From positions 1,984,001 to 2,048,000 of the forward strand of contig NW_020825706.1 of assembly GCF_003286085.1 (NCBI RefSeq): a stretch of DNA of 64,000 nt, given 5' to 3'. Made by a program: the position numbers and the translations under genes. Below are positions 36,144 to 46,041 of this stretch, one piece after another. Under the pieces are notes generated by a model that made no database searches, was not told the DNA's origin, and was given only the letters and a program-made list of their open reading frames with translations. Every line of letters starts with the position of its first letter. Position 1 is the first letter of the stretch. Source of the DNA: Drosophila persimilis (lineage: Eukaryota; Arthropoda; Insecta; Diptera; Drosophilidae).

Positions 36144-36626
36144 TTTTTTTTATCTTTTTCCTACTTTTCCGTCTCCTGGGTAAACCTTTGGACTTCTCAA
36201 ACGAGTCGATGTAATTAGCAATCGAGAGGAGAGAGATTGTGGTTGGAGTATCTGAATCCAAAGCCATCCTTCATGTTGATGGCTTCATGTTATGTGTTGT
36301 CTTTGCTACTAAGTATATCTTACTCTCGTTAGCCGGATTTTGGTGCCGTGCATCGTTTGGTGGAATGCCCTACGCATTCCCTACGCCAGCGCGCACCGCT
36401 GACACCACAGCGACAAACACAAACCACGGCAAATCCGCACAAAAAGGCGCCAAACCCAAAAGGGAACGCCGAAACGACGTCACTCTCTCACGTCAAAACG
36501 GGAGAAATGGGTGAGGGAGAAGGCGGAGGAGAGCGATCAAGCCAACGCCCAGGCGCGGCATGCCATGGAAGCCGACTCAAGCCAAATAACAATCCCACGC
36601 ACACACACACAAACGCGACTTCATCT

Positions 36627-37345
36627 GTGTAAAGTGCGGTGGTTTCGTCCACCGCACCCAGCTAAATGCGAAAATTGCGGCGGTTTAACAACTTCTGTCA
36701 ACGCGGCTTCGGCTGTGTAAAGTGCGGTGGTTCGTCCTGTAGTATGCTCATATTAAAGTAAAGTAAAGTATTCATTATTACGAATACCCACTGTACCGAC
36801 GGTACTTAAAGAATACACACTGTAACACTTTGTTTCAGTGTTTACGTAACAATAAAGTCCCAGACATTCTGGGTGATCGTATTACGATTCACTCAAGAAT
36901 GCCTCGAGCGACCCAAGTGCAGCGTCAGCATGTTCCCATGACTTGACGGCACTAATATACATGCATACACACATATATCTTCCCTCGCGCTCTCGCTGCC
37001 AACAGCGCTGAGCATATTCACACATATACATACTAACATATAAGAGATAAGAACACATAGTTCTGCCGCTCCGCTGCCGGCGTCACTGGCAGCGCAGCTT
37101 CGCGGCTTTTGGCTTACAAAAGCCCAAAACACAATTGTAAAAGAGAGAACATAAACGACAATAAAAGAGATCGGAGGGTTGAGCCCCAACGATCCAGAAA
37201 AACGGATTGAACATCGATTTACAGTCCACTGCACCCAGCTAAATGCGAAAGTTGCGGCGGTTCGCACCCAGCCAACTACAGGGCCTACGCTGATGCTGAC
37301 ATGAAGATCATGGAGCCTGCTCCGAGGACAGGAACGGACTGAGAA
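36627..37345 (+). mobile_element. Relic of a jockey-type non-LTR gag (zinc knuckles), split by a solo LTR
   Basis: Before the LTR, frames read CVKCGG and PPHPAKCENCGG; after it they read PAKCESCGGSHPANYRAYAD then ADMKIMEPAPRTGTD. Two CCHC-like knuckles followed by HPANYR are typical of jockey, TART and related ORF1 proteins. Frameshifts lie between the pieces. The stretch from TGTGTAAAGTGCGG to TTGCGGCGG is duplicated locally with an 88-bp offset when the LTR is ignored. Confidence 0.7.
36738..37223 (+). mobile_element. Solo LTR, 412/mdg1-like, with 4-bp target duplication
   Basis: A 486-bp segment beginning TGTAGTATGCTC and ending ATCGATTTACA. It is flanked by GTCC at 36734-36737 and 37224-37227. 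The 4-bp duplication fits Ty3/gypsy integrases, and the TGTAGTATG start resembles 412. AATAAA near 36850 may be its polyadenylation signal. No internal region is present. Orientation is taken from the LTR start. Confidence 0.82.
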
Positions 37346-37621
37346 GACGCAATCCATTTTAAAAGAATACACATGTTATTGTTAAGTCTATTGTTACCTT
37401 AACTTTGTTTACTCAAAATACTTGCATGAAAAAACACCGAATACCTACAACTAGTGTTGCCTTCCAATTGCTAAGCTAAAAACATTGCAACTACATGTAA
37501 AATGTAAAATATGGCATGTATTATTTGAATTTAGTACATATACAAATAAGTAGATGGCGTATAGGAGCGGTGGCGCTAGAGTTGCTCATGCATCTGCCTG
37601 GCCTCGGGATGTGGCCGGCTT

Positions 37622-38450
37622 TCACACGTTTTTCCCCATTTGAAGGAAGTAAGGGCATAACCGGATTGGATGATACTCTTTGGAGCAGAGATCACACGTG
37701 CTCCTCGTTTGATTCACTGTGGTCTCGAACGAGTGGGCACTCCTAGGATAAGGACTTCCTTGAGACCGAAACGGATTGCTTCTCGAATTGTCTGAACTGC
37801 GTATGCTCGCCCTGGAGTGGGCCTGAGTCTCCATGCCTGGATGGTCGTCCTCGGTCATTTCGAGAGACAGGTACCGCTCCGCCAGGAACTTGTCCATGGC
37901 GTGCCAGTTGGGAATTTCGGACTTGTGCGTCACGGATTGCTCCCAAAGCTCTAAGGTCGTCTTTGGCAGCTTAGCGGAAATGAGGTACACTAAAACTCCG
38001 TCAGCGAAAACGCTGTCTGTGGAGACCTCGGAATGGGTGAGTGTCGTGAGGCACTTGTGGACGGCCCTGTGGAGCTCTTTTAGCGCTGCTGCTGACTCGG
38101 TACGGATTTGGGGCAGACTGAAAAGGATCTTCAGCTGGGCCTTGAGTATCAGCCTCTTGTTTTGGAAACGCTCACGGAGGGCGTTCCATGCGGACGCGAA
38201 ACCCTCGTTCGTAAGTGGAGCCTGTGCCACTATGTCGTGGGCTTCACCGCTGGTCTTTTTGTTGAGGTGGAACAGTTTTTCCACTGGAGCCAACTTTGGG
38301 TTTTCTATGTAGATGGCGGTGAACAGGGCTCGGAACGTGGGTAACTGCTGGTAGTCCCCACTGAAAACTTCAGTGTCACATGGAGGGAGGCGGCAACCGT
38401 AAGTGAAATGAAGTGAGCCGCTGACACTACGGAGGTTCGATGGTAAAAGA
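37622..38450 (-). mobile_element. BEL/Pao retrotransposon gag fragment
   Basis: The minus-strand frame is open from about 38450 to the stop at 37622. It reads RLPPCDTEVFSGDYQQLPTF, then FRALFTAIYIENPKLAPVEK, LFHLNKKTSGEAHDIV and FASAWNALRERFQNKRLI. These are the hallmark gag blocks of BEL/Pao elements. The end has a CDLCSKEYHPIRLCP cysteine motif. Protease, RT and LTRs are missing, so the fragment is dead. Confidence 0.82.
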
Positions 38451-38459
38451 GTGTATTTT

Positions 38460-38597
38460 TTAGTTTTGGAATTGTAATGATGAAGCTCTCACAATATTAA
38501 CGGCGCTGCCCGTGTCGAACATAGCGGAAAAAATATTTTTATAAGTTTTGCGTTTTAGATCAGTGTAAAAATATACTCCTACCTGGTCAAACTGCAT
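38460..38597 (-). mobile_element. Short retropepsin-like fragment
   Basis: A minus-strand frame reads KTYKNIFSAMFDTGSAVNIV. DTGS plus flanking hydrophobics is the active-site signature of retrotransposon aspartic proteases. It is wedged between the BEL gag and P-element relics. It is short, so chance cannot be ruled out. Confidence 0.45.
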
Positions 38598-38609
38598 TTT
38601 CTTTGCACT

Positions 38610-39664
38610 TTAAGAAGCCTCCAGAACTAATCATTGTTCGAAGAGCAGCGGCCACACTATGGCTAAACACTTGATTGGCAGCTTTGACCTTCAAAGCTAT
38701 TTGGATATATATGCTTTGTTGTTATTTTCGGGCAGAGTCGCGTTGAATTTCTGGAATCGATTTCATACAGTTCTTCGACTATTTTCCATGAAACAACGAC
38801 ATCAGGGGTATAAAGATTTCTATTTCGGACAATGTTCCTTAGCGATTTAATCATATGTGGAACATCGTAAATCGCAAATTTTTCTTTATCTTGAACTTTA
38901 AAGCTGGGGTTCTTAATGTCGACTCCCAGTCTTCTGAAACCAGCTCTATTATTTGAGCCCTGGTCGCAAATAGCTGCTCGTACATTAAGCCTTGTGCCTA
39001 AGGCTTGTGCTTGTTCAATATTAGCCGTCACTTTATTTAAAAGGGCTTCGTGTTTTATACCATTTATACCAGCAGTTACAGTATAACTTAAAACGTATTT
39101 CCAGTTTTCAAATAGGCCTCTTATCATGAAAACACAGACTTGCTGCCCTAAAAGGCTTTTTGTATTTTGGCCATCATTTTTGTAGCCTTGAATTTCATCG
39201 AGTGCAATCTTAATCTTAATTTCGTCAAATAAAATTACTGCTTCTTTTCCCTTAGAACTCATTCCATCAAAAATTGTCTTTAAATTGCTGAGTAAATCAG
39301 GATTAAATCCTGGCCTCATGTTTTTCAGCACAGCCCATCGCGCTAACGTGCGTTTTGATGGCAGTTTTAAATTTAGAACATCTCGAAGATATTCATAAGT
39401 CCTTGACGAGTAAAAGTTAATATTTTTCGCAATTACTTTTTCTGCGGGGCTATAGCTCAATGTCTTTTTTAAAATCATGATACATATCATTTTTGCCTCA
39501 GCAGAAACATGAGTCATCTTGGCTATTATGGGAATAATATTTGGTTTTAAGTTAGTTGTTTTGATTCTGTAACGCCTATTCCTGCGATATACAACCCTTT
39601 TTAAGGCAAAAAATCGATCTTTCAATTTTTTAAAGCCATTCTCTCTTTTTTTTTGGTCAGCCAT
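38610..39664 (-). pseudogene. P-element transposase relic (frameshifted, THAP domain missing)
   Basis: A 333-codon frame, 39664-38663, matches the central part of P/THAP9-type transposases: LPSKRTLARWAVLKNMRPGF, ILFDEIKIKIALDEIQGYKN, NTKSLLGQQVCVFMIRGLFE, ICDQGSNNRAGFRRLGV and IYDVPHMIKSLRN. Near HIYPNSFEG the frame breaks, and a second frame continues with VFSHSVAAALRTM to about 38610. No N-terminal zinc-coordinating THAP domain lies upstream, the C-terminal catalytic part is absent and no 31-bp terminal repeats are visible. The 333 uninterrupted codons suggest either recent decay or past constraint, as in the domesticated P genes of the obscura group. Confidence 0.88.
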
Positions 39665-40699
39665 TAACTCATAATATTAATGGGGAATAAACACAACGTA
39701 CCAGCGGAAAAACGAATCACTTGTCTTTCTCACAAGCTTCGCGCGCGCTTTTTGTCTATCCATCATTCCACGCATTCATACTCACACACACTTACGAGCC
39801 CTTTAAGAGTACTAACACTTTTCTAAGAAGCTTGCCACCAAGACATCAAGACAACAGTAATTTTGAAAACCCTCATGCAATATACGAATGTAATAAACTT
39901 TATTTTTTATGTACATATGTATGTACATAAGATATTTTATAATTGAATTAGAAAATTTATGGGTATTGTCCAAGAGAGTATTCAAGGTGCGACCGGCATC
40001 TAAATTTTTGCTTTGCAGATTCCCGTCGGAAAGCGCGCGATTGACAATTGATTTGAAATATATGTAAAACCAATTCCATTTATATTTATGCATATTTATT
40101 TAAGTATATATATATTTTTTCTTATATTGTATATTTAGATACAGCATTGTTTTAGTTATAATAAACAAAAAAGTCGAGAACCGACGGCGTTTGCATAATT
40201 TTTATAATTTATAATAATCCTGTTTGAAATAAGGAAATAAATGTGTAATTATATTATTGTAATATTTTATATTTTGTGGTATAAATCAAACAAATAACAG
40301 CTTTTATTTTATTTCCCGCGCCCTAGTGTACCATACCCCCACCCCCTGCCCATTCTTCATTTATTTTGTGGCGGTAGGTCAGTCCATCAAAAGACCCGAA
40401 ACAAGAACCAAACTCAAATTTCAGTTCTAGCGGCCAGCAATAGTAAACACACACACGCAAAGTACGTGAGAATGCATGTGCACCCATACACTAAAACATG
40501 CTGGTGGCAAAACAGAACCAGACCTGAGAGAGTTCAAAAAATCTGAAAAAGCATACAATCACATATTTTTGTCGAAACATATTGCGTGTGTACTAACACA
40601 TGCAAAGATGTTCTCTCTGCGCTCTCTCTCTCATGATGACGTCACTCTGGGGTACGCAACGCGCTAGCCAGTGTGTGACGCTTTCGTTGTATGAACTGG
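39665..40699. other. AT-rich intergenic DNA, no gene seen
   Basis: Contains AT-rich low-complexity DNA (40080-40300) and nothing coding. The upstream part of the P relic may extend into it without recognisable protein. Confidence 0.4.
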
Positions 40700-41090
40700 C
40701 ACATCTATATACTGTATGGTTAGTGGTTATACCGATATATCTAAATATATATCGAAAATCGGTATTTTTAGTGTGTTTTCGGTATTTGGTATTTCGGTAC
40801 CCGCTGGCACTAGGGATTTATGCAGTCAATCTATTTCATCAATCTATTAAATTTAATTTTCAATGAAATCCAATTAAAGCAAGTATTAAGAATAAGCCTG
40901 TCAATTAAAAAATAGATTCACTAATCGGATACAATTATGTGGGCATGGCTAAATGTTTTATCTAGCTAGTAATATTCGACGGAAGATCAAAATCGAGGAA
41001 TATGTAAAATATAACTTGAATTCGTTAGTATATTTACGGTATATTTCGAAATTGAGACGGTATATTTCTGAGAGTCGATTTATGTGAAGA
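40700..41090 (-). repeat. AT-rich repeat family, copy D, upstream of MED7
   Basis: Read on the minus strand, 41090-40860 follows copies A and C in order (ATATACCGTAAATATACT, ACATATTCCTCG, CTTCCGTCGAATATTA, TTTAGCCATGCCCACATAA). Its distal part contains CGGTATTTTT strings and ends with 23 bp (40706-40728) identical to half of the palindrome at 6673-6710. Confidence 0.82.
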
Positions 41091-41096
41091 CAGAAA

Positions 41097-41108
41097 ATGG
41101 TCACATTG
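41097..41108 (+). promoter_or_regulatory. Motif-1-like (M1BP) site upstream of MED7
   Basis: TGGTCACATTG differs by one base from the YGGTCACACTR consensus bound by M1BP and lies about 105 bp before the MED7 ATG. Such sites mark constitutive TATA-less fly promoters. Confidence 0.45.
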
Positions 41109-41210
41109 ACAAAAACAAAAGACTGCAGAAATTTGCTCGAGGAAATTTTGAAAATTCGGGATAAACAGACATAAGGAATAGGACTCTCTCTACTCTTTTT
41201 ACCGCTCAGA

Positions 41211-41936
41211 ATGTCAACCCAAGAGACCCAGGTATCCAGCCTGCCGATGCCGCCGGAGCGGTACATCAGCAACTACACGGAGGAGAACATACGCCGCAAT
41301 CGCGCACCACGTCCACCGCTGCCCCCCTCGCAGCACGAAGTTTACAGTATGTTCGGCATCCAGTACAACAATGACGAGATGATACGCTCCCTGGAGTCGC
41401 AGAACATCAAGCGCCTGATACCCATACACTTTGACCGTCGCAAGGAGCTGAAAAAGTTGAACCACTCGCTGCTGGTAAATTTTCTGGATCTGATAGACTT
41501 CCTCATCCTCAATCCCGACAGTCCCCGGCGAACAGAGAAGGTGAGTTGGCACCAGAACCAGGCAAATCCATGGATTAATCTTGATAAATGAACCCCTTTG
41601 CAGATAGATGACCTTAGCCTGCTGTTCGTCAACATGCATCACCTGTTGAACGAGTTTCGGCCGCATCAGGCCCGTGAAACGCTGCGCGTGATGATGGAAA
41701 TGCAGAAGCGTCAGCGTGTGGAGACCGCCACCCGTTTTCAGAAGCACTTGGAGCGTGTGCGGGACATCGTAAACAGCGCCTTTTCCGCCCTGCCTGTCCT
41801 GTGCGACGACGATGAGAAGGGCAATGCCAAAGTCAAGTCGGAAGTGGATCCCCTCGAATCGAATGCGGCGGCCAAGAACGATCCGAGCTATCAGCATGAT
41901 CGCATGATGTGCAAGCTGGTGGATGGCATCGAATGA
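41211..41936 (+). CDS. MED7: Mediator complex subunit 7
   Basis: Exons 41211-41540 and 41604-41936 (63-bp intron, phase 0) give 220 residues. MED7 is part of the middle module of Mediator, with MED21 and MED31, and transmits activator signals to RNA polymerase II. It has the conserved [29 protein letters not shown] and [20 protein letters not shown] segments. These are followed by the hinge helix [20 protein letters not shown]. The C-terminal coiled coil starts with [20 protein letters not shown] and contains [14 protein letters not shown]. The length is normal for the family. AATAAA follows at 42033. Confidence 0.97.
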
Positions 41937-42032
41937 GATTGCAGGCCAGAATGATGATTGAAGGAAGACTGGTCATTGTGAATGGCACGAAGTTATAGCA
42001 CCCATATTTATAGCACCTTATAGACCCCTAAG

Positions 42033-42038
42033 AATAAA
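42033..42038 (+). terminator. Polyadenylation signal of MED7
   Basis: AATAAA about 97 bp after the stop codon, followed by a T-rich stretch. Confidence 0.6.
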
Positions 42039-42893
42039 GTACATAGTTTTTGTTTTGTGATGATAATCGTATATTACATGCCTTGCGATTAATTCCTGCA
42101 ACTAAAGATTCTTCCATTCACATTGATTGAAACTGTTTAGTCATTCGAGTGATACATTTTACGAGAGATCATATCACTTCTCTGTCGTGTGGCGGCGTAT
42201 CTTGAGATAAGGGGTGTGTATCTCTACAGATTTCACCACCGAAATGACGTAGCCAATGAAACGTGATATTGTTTTAGAAAGGGATAATCATGGATATGGA
42301 AGAGAACATTATTTGAGGCAGCCTCCCTCGAAAAGTGTTCCGGTTGCTACCTACCTCATAGTCTTATCACCAGTACAGCGCGTTACATTATAATATAACC
42401 ATAGACTAAGATTTCAGAATGGATATTTCTAACGATTAGGAAACCCTTAGAAAAATGTGGAATAAAGAGTGTTTTCATAATTAAGTGCTTCTTCATGAAT
42501 CATGATGAATCGATATATAGTTTTCCAACGCACTGTACTTGTCTCCCTCTATGACAACGTGTTCCCTCCGGATAAAGATAAAGTTTTATGTGTTTATTAC
42601 CTTCTTTAGGCTGTAATTCTAGGCGATAAGAGATGTGTAGATGAATCTTCAGGTTTTATTGAGACAAATCCCGATAAAAGCAGCTACCATTCGTACGAGC
42701 AGATCATTTACCGCGCAGCAGTGCAGCAAGTGGCATCATCCGTGAACTGGGATCTTCTCTACGACCTCTGAGATTAATTGTGATAGTGCTTTTCAATTAA
42801 GAACTCATACATCGTATTAATTGAACAATTGAGAACATTCAAGTGCAGCTTAATAAGAAATTCATACAGTGATCGGCAGATATACGCATAAAG
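42039..42893. other. Intergenic DNA between MED7 and the first SV2-like gene
   Basis: No coding exon was seen. The last 150 bp probably form the 5' UTR and promoter of the transporter gene. Confidence 0.5.
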
Positions 42894-45384
42894 ATGTCGG
42901 AAAAGTATATTGAACGTGTGGATCCAGCGAAAAGTAAAGGTAAATCCTTAAATCGAATGGAACAAGCCCAAAATATCAAAGGAACTAGTGAAAATAAATT
43001 GTGAACTAAATATAAAATGCCAATTCATCATAGATTTTGTTTTTAAAAGTGATTGGAACTCTCTATTACACGTTCCAAAACAATATGGTGGTATAAAACC
43101 TATACAATGATCAGATTGTGAAGAGTACAGCTTGGGAACTAGTATTATCAAAGTGCTCCCCTAATCTCAAAGAAGGGAGAGATTGTCCCGTCCCCAACCA
43201 TAAAGTGCAATTAAAACAAGTGTATAAATCTTTTGGGTTACAGAACCAGACGTGGACAACGACACGGATGGTGATTCGAACAGCACGGCTGAGGCCTCAC
43301 CCACGCCCAAAGAGGATGCACCAGCGGACTTCGATAAGGCCATCGAGGCGGCTGGCTTCGGGATCTTCAATCTTCTGCTGCTCTTCGTTTCGATACCCGC
43401 CCAGAGTGCGGCCATTTTCGAGTCCAGTTCCATGTCGTTTATCCTGCCGGTGGCCGAGTGCGATCTCCGTCTGACTCTCGAGGACAAGGGTGTCCTGAAT
43501 GCGGTGGCCTATGCCGGCATGACCATATCGGCCATTGCCTGGGGCTATCTGGCCGACACCAAAGGACGTAAGAAGATCCTCTACTGGGGCTACCTGATCG
43601 ATGCCGTTTGTGTCTTTGGCAGTGCGCTCAGTCAGAACTTTATGATGCTGGTGGTCTTCAAGTTTCTCGGTGGATTAGTGTAGGTTTCCATGATCCATTC
43701 TTTGTGGTTTTTACTGAAAGAAATCCATTCTTTTAATAGGGTAAATGGTCCCGCAGCTGTTCTGTTTACCTACCTGACGGAGATGCATGGACCCAAGCAC
43801 AGATCTTCAGTTCTAATGATTGTTGGGATGGTTACATCCACGGCAACCGTCTCACTGCCTCTGCTGGCCTGGGGCATCTTTCCCAGGGACTGGGACTTTG
43901 AAATCGTGGGTCTCACAAGTAAGTTGTATCCCCGGCGTATCCTTAAACACTACTAATTCTGATGTTCCATAGTTCACAGTTGGCAAATCTTTTTGTTTGT
44001 CTTGGGCATCCCAAGTCTTGTGAGTGGTTTGATATTTTGTGCCATGCCAGAGAGTCCACGCTTTCTGATGGCCCAAGGACGCACGGAGGAGGCTTTGCAG
44101 GCCTTCCAGCATATCTATCATGTGAATACGCGCAAGCCCAAGGATACCTATCCAGTGAGTATCCTCAAACCAGAGAAGAAAAAGCCTATAGCGGCTTAAA
44201 CTCTTCTTTTTTGCAGATCAAGGTACTCGTGCAAGAGGCGCCCAATCGCAAGGCCAACCAGGACGAGGTCATCTACACCATTGAGGAGAAAACCGGCGAG
44301 AAAGTGCCGCAGAAGCCTCAGTCGCGCACTCTGATGGAGAGTCTCCGCGCTGGCTTTGGCCAAATGAAGCCTCTGGCTCACAAGCCCCTGCTCAGCCTCT
44401 CCCTGCTGCTGTACATCATGCAATTCAGCATCTTCCTGGGCATGAACACCATCCGTTTGTGGCTGCCGCAGCTGTTTGCCTCCATGGCGGAGTACGAGGC
44501 GGAGTTCAGTGGGGCCACTGCCAGCATGTGCACCATTCTCGAGTTTAGCGTCAATAAAACAGCTGAGACTGCCTTAGATTACGCCAATGCCTGTTCCCAG
44601 GTAAGATCTATCTTCCAACTCTGCGCTAGATAAGACTTATCTGTCAGTTAACTTTATGTCCAATCATCGTGAGAGTGACGTAAACCTTTCTCTAACTTTA
44701 TCTAACTCTCGTCTCCCATCTGTGATCTGTCTTGCAGCCAAAGGAGATTTCCATGGACATGTATATAAACAACATCATTGTCTCGGCCTGCGGCTTCGTT
44801 GGTTACTTCTTTGCGGGTGGCCTTCTGAAGGCATTAGGCCCCAAACGTCTGATGAGTAAGTATTTCTACACATTTATTTATTCCTTATATTATTGATTGA
44901 GGATTTTCTGCCTTCAGCCTATGGTCTGTATCTTTCTGGAGCATTTGGCATGCTGCTTTACTTCTCGGTCAGCAGCATGATGACTCTTTTCGTCTCTGCC
45001 ACATTTCTGACCATCACCGGCATAGCAGTCTCCTCTCTGTTGGGTGCAGTGGTGGCCCTATTTCCCACCCAACTCAGGTGAGTGTTCCCCTTACAATCTG
45101 TTGTCTGTAATCTCCATAGAGATTTGTTTCCCTTCAGAACTGTTGTCGTGGCCATAGCCATGATGTGCGGCCGCTTTGGTGCCTTGTCGGGTAATCTGCT
45201 CTTTCCGGTCTTCATTCAGATCGGTTGTTTGCCTCCCTTTATAATGGTATCATCGGTGCTGCTGTGTAAGTTTTCCACTTGAGATTACGTCTTCCCAGAT
45301 ATGGGTCTATCTCTCTTTCTTCTTTCAGTGGCTGGCACACTCTCCATATTCGTGCCCAATCCGGCAAAGGCTGCCTTTTCTTAA
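42894..45384 (+). CDS. SV2-like major facilitator transporter, first of a tandem pair
   Basis: Ten coding exons: 42894-42939, 43244-43679, 43740-43918, 43973-44154, 44217-44600, 44738-44855, 44918-45077, 45138-45265 and 45329-45384, with the first a 46-bp exon (nine in all if only those listed are counted, which is the model I support). The protein is 562 residues. After a short acidic cytosolic start comes FDKAIEAAGFGIFNLLLLFV, the SV2/SVOP-type opening. The MFS motif ADTKGRKKILYWGYL lies between helices 2 and 3, and PESPRFLMAQGRTEEALQAF is the classic end of helix 6. A large central loop separates the two six-helix halves. The substrate is unknown. Exon sizes 179, 182, 160, 128 and 56 bp are identical to the next gene, proving tandem duplication. 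Confidence 0.92.
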
Positions 45385-46041
45385 GGAATTGTGTTTAAAT
45401 TATGGCTTAAGGACACATCAAGTGGTTGAAGCTGCCACTGAATTGTAACTTAATCTTAGGAAAATTTAGTTGTACAAATTAGCAATTATTGGGGGCTTAA
45501 GACAATGTCTGTAACTATTTATATTTACCTTAGGAAAACCCATTCAAATATACATACATATGTATTTATCTGCATACTCGTATCGTATCTTTATTGCTTT
45601 GTTCAGTGAAAGGATGTGCTGGTTGGGCCAGGACAAAGGCAAGCCTTCGACATGCAAATCTCATTAACACCAATTAAGTGGAAGCCAACAGGCAACAGGC
45701 AACAGGCAGTGGGGCGGGGCAGGCACTGTGGCAGGGCAGGCAGTGCTGGTGTGGCAGTCAGGTGTGTGGCTCTCTTACTGGGAAAACATTGAGTTGGAAG
45801 ATGGAAATTAGTGATGCCTGAATCAACTAATCCGACGGCAGGCCCTCCTTAGGTGGCAGCGATTTATTAGATTGCTCGCTCCGATGATTCGTGAGGGCAG
45901 ATCCTCTTCATGGGAACACTCAAGTGATTCTTGCCCCCTGATGTTGAAATGTGTTTCGTTATTTCTCTGATATCCAGGAGCTCTTGCCATTAGTTGTTAA
46001 AATTTACACATTTGCTGGATATTCCTATACATTCGTTATTG
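45385..46041. other. Intergenic DNA between the two transporter genes
   Basis: Contains a GCAACAGGCAACAGGCAG simple repeat near 45690. No exon comparable to the small first exon of the upstream gene was found. Confidence 0.5.

Noticed and set aside
36893..37372. 159-codon minus-strand frame
   Set aside because: It lies almost wholly inside the solo LTR and reads against the gag relic.
45994..46041. N-terminal extension of the second transporter starting at TTG
   Set aside because: Not an ATG and not matched in the paralogue; the ATG at 46042 gives a normal SV2-like N-terminus.
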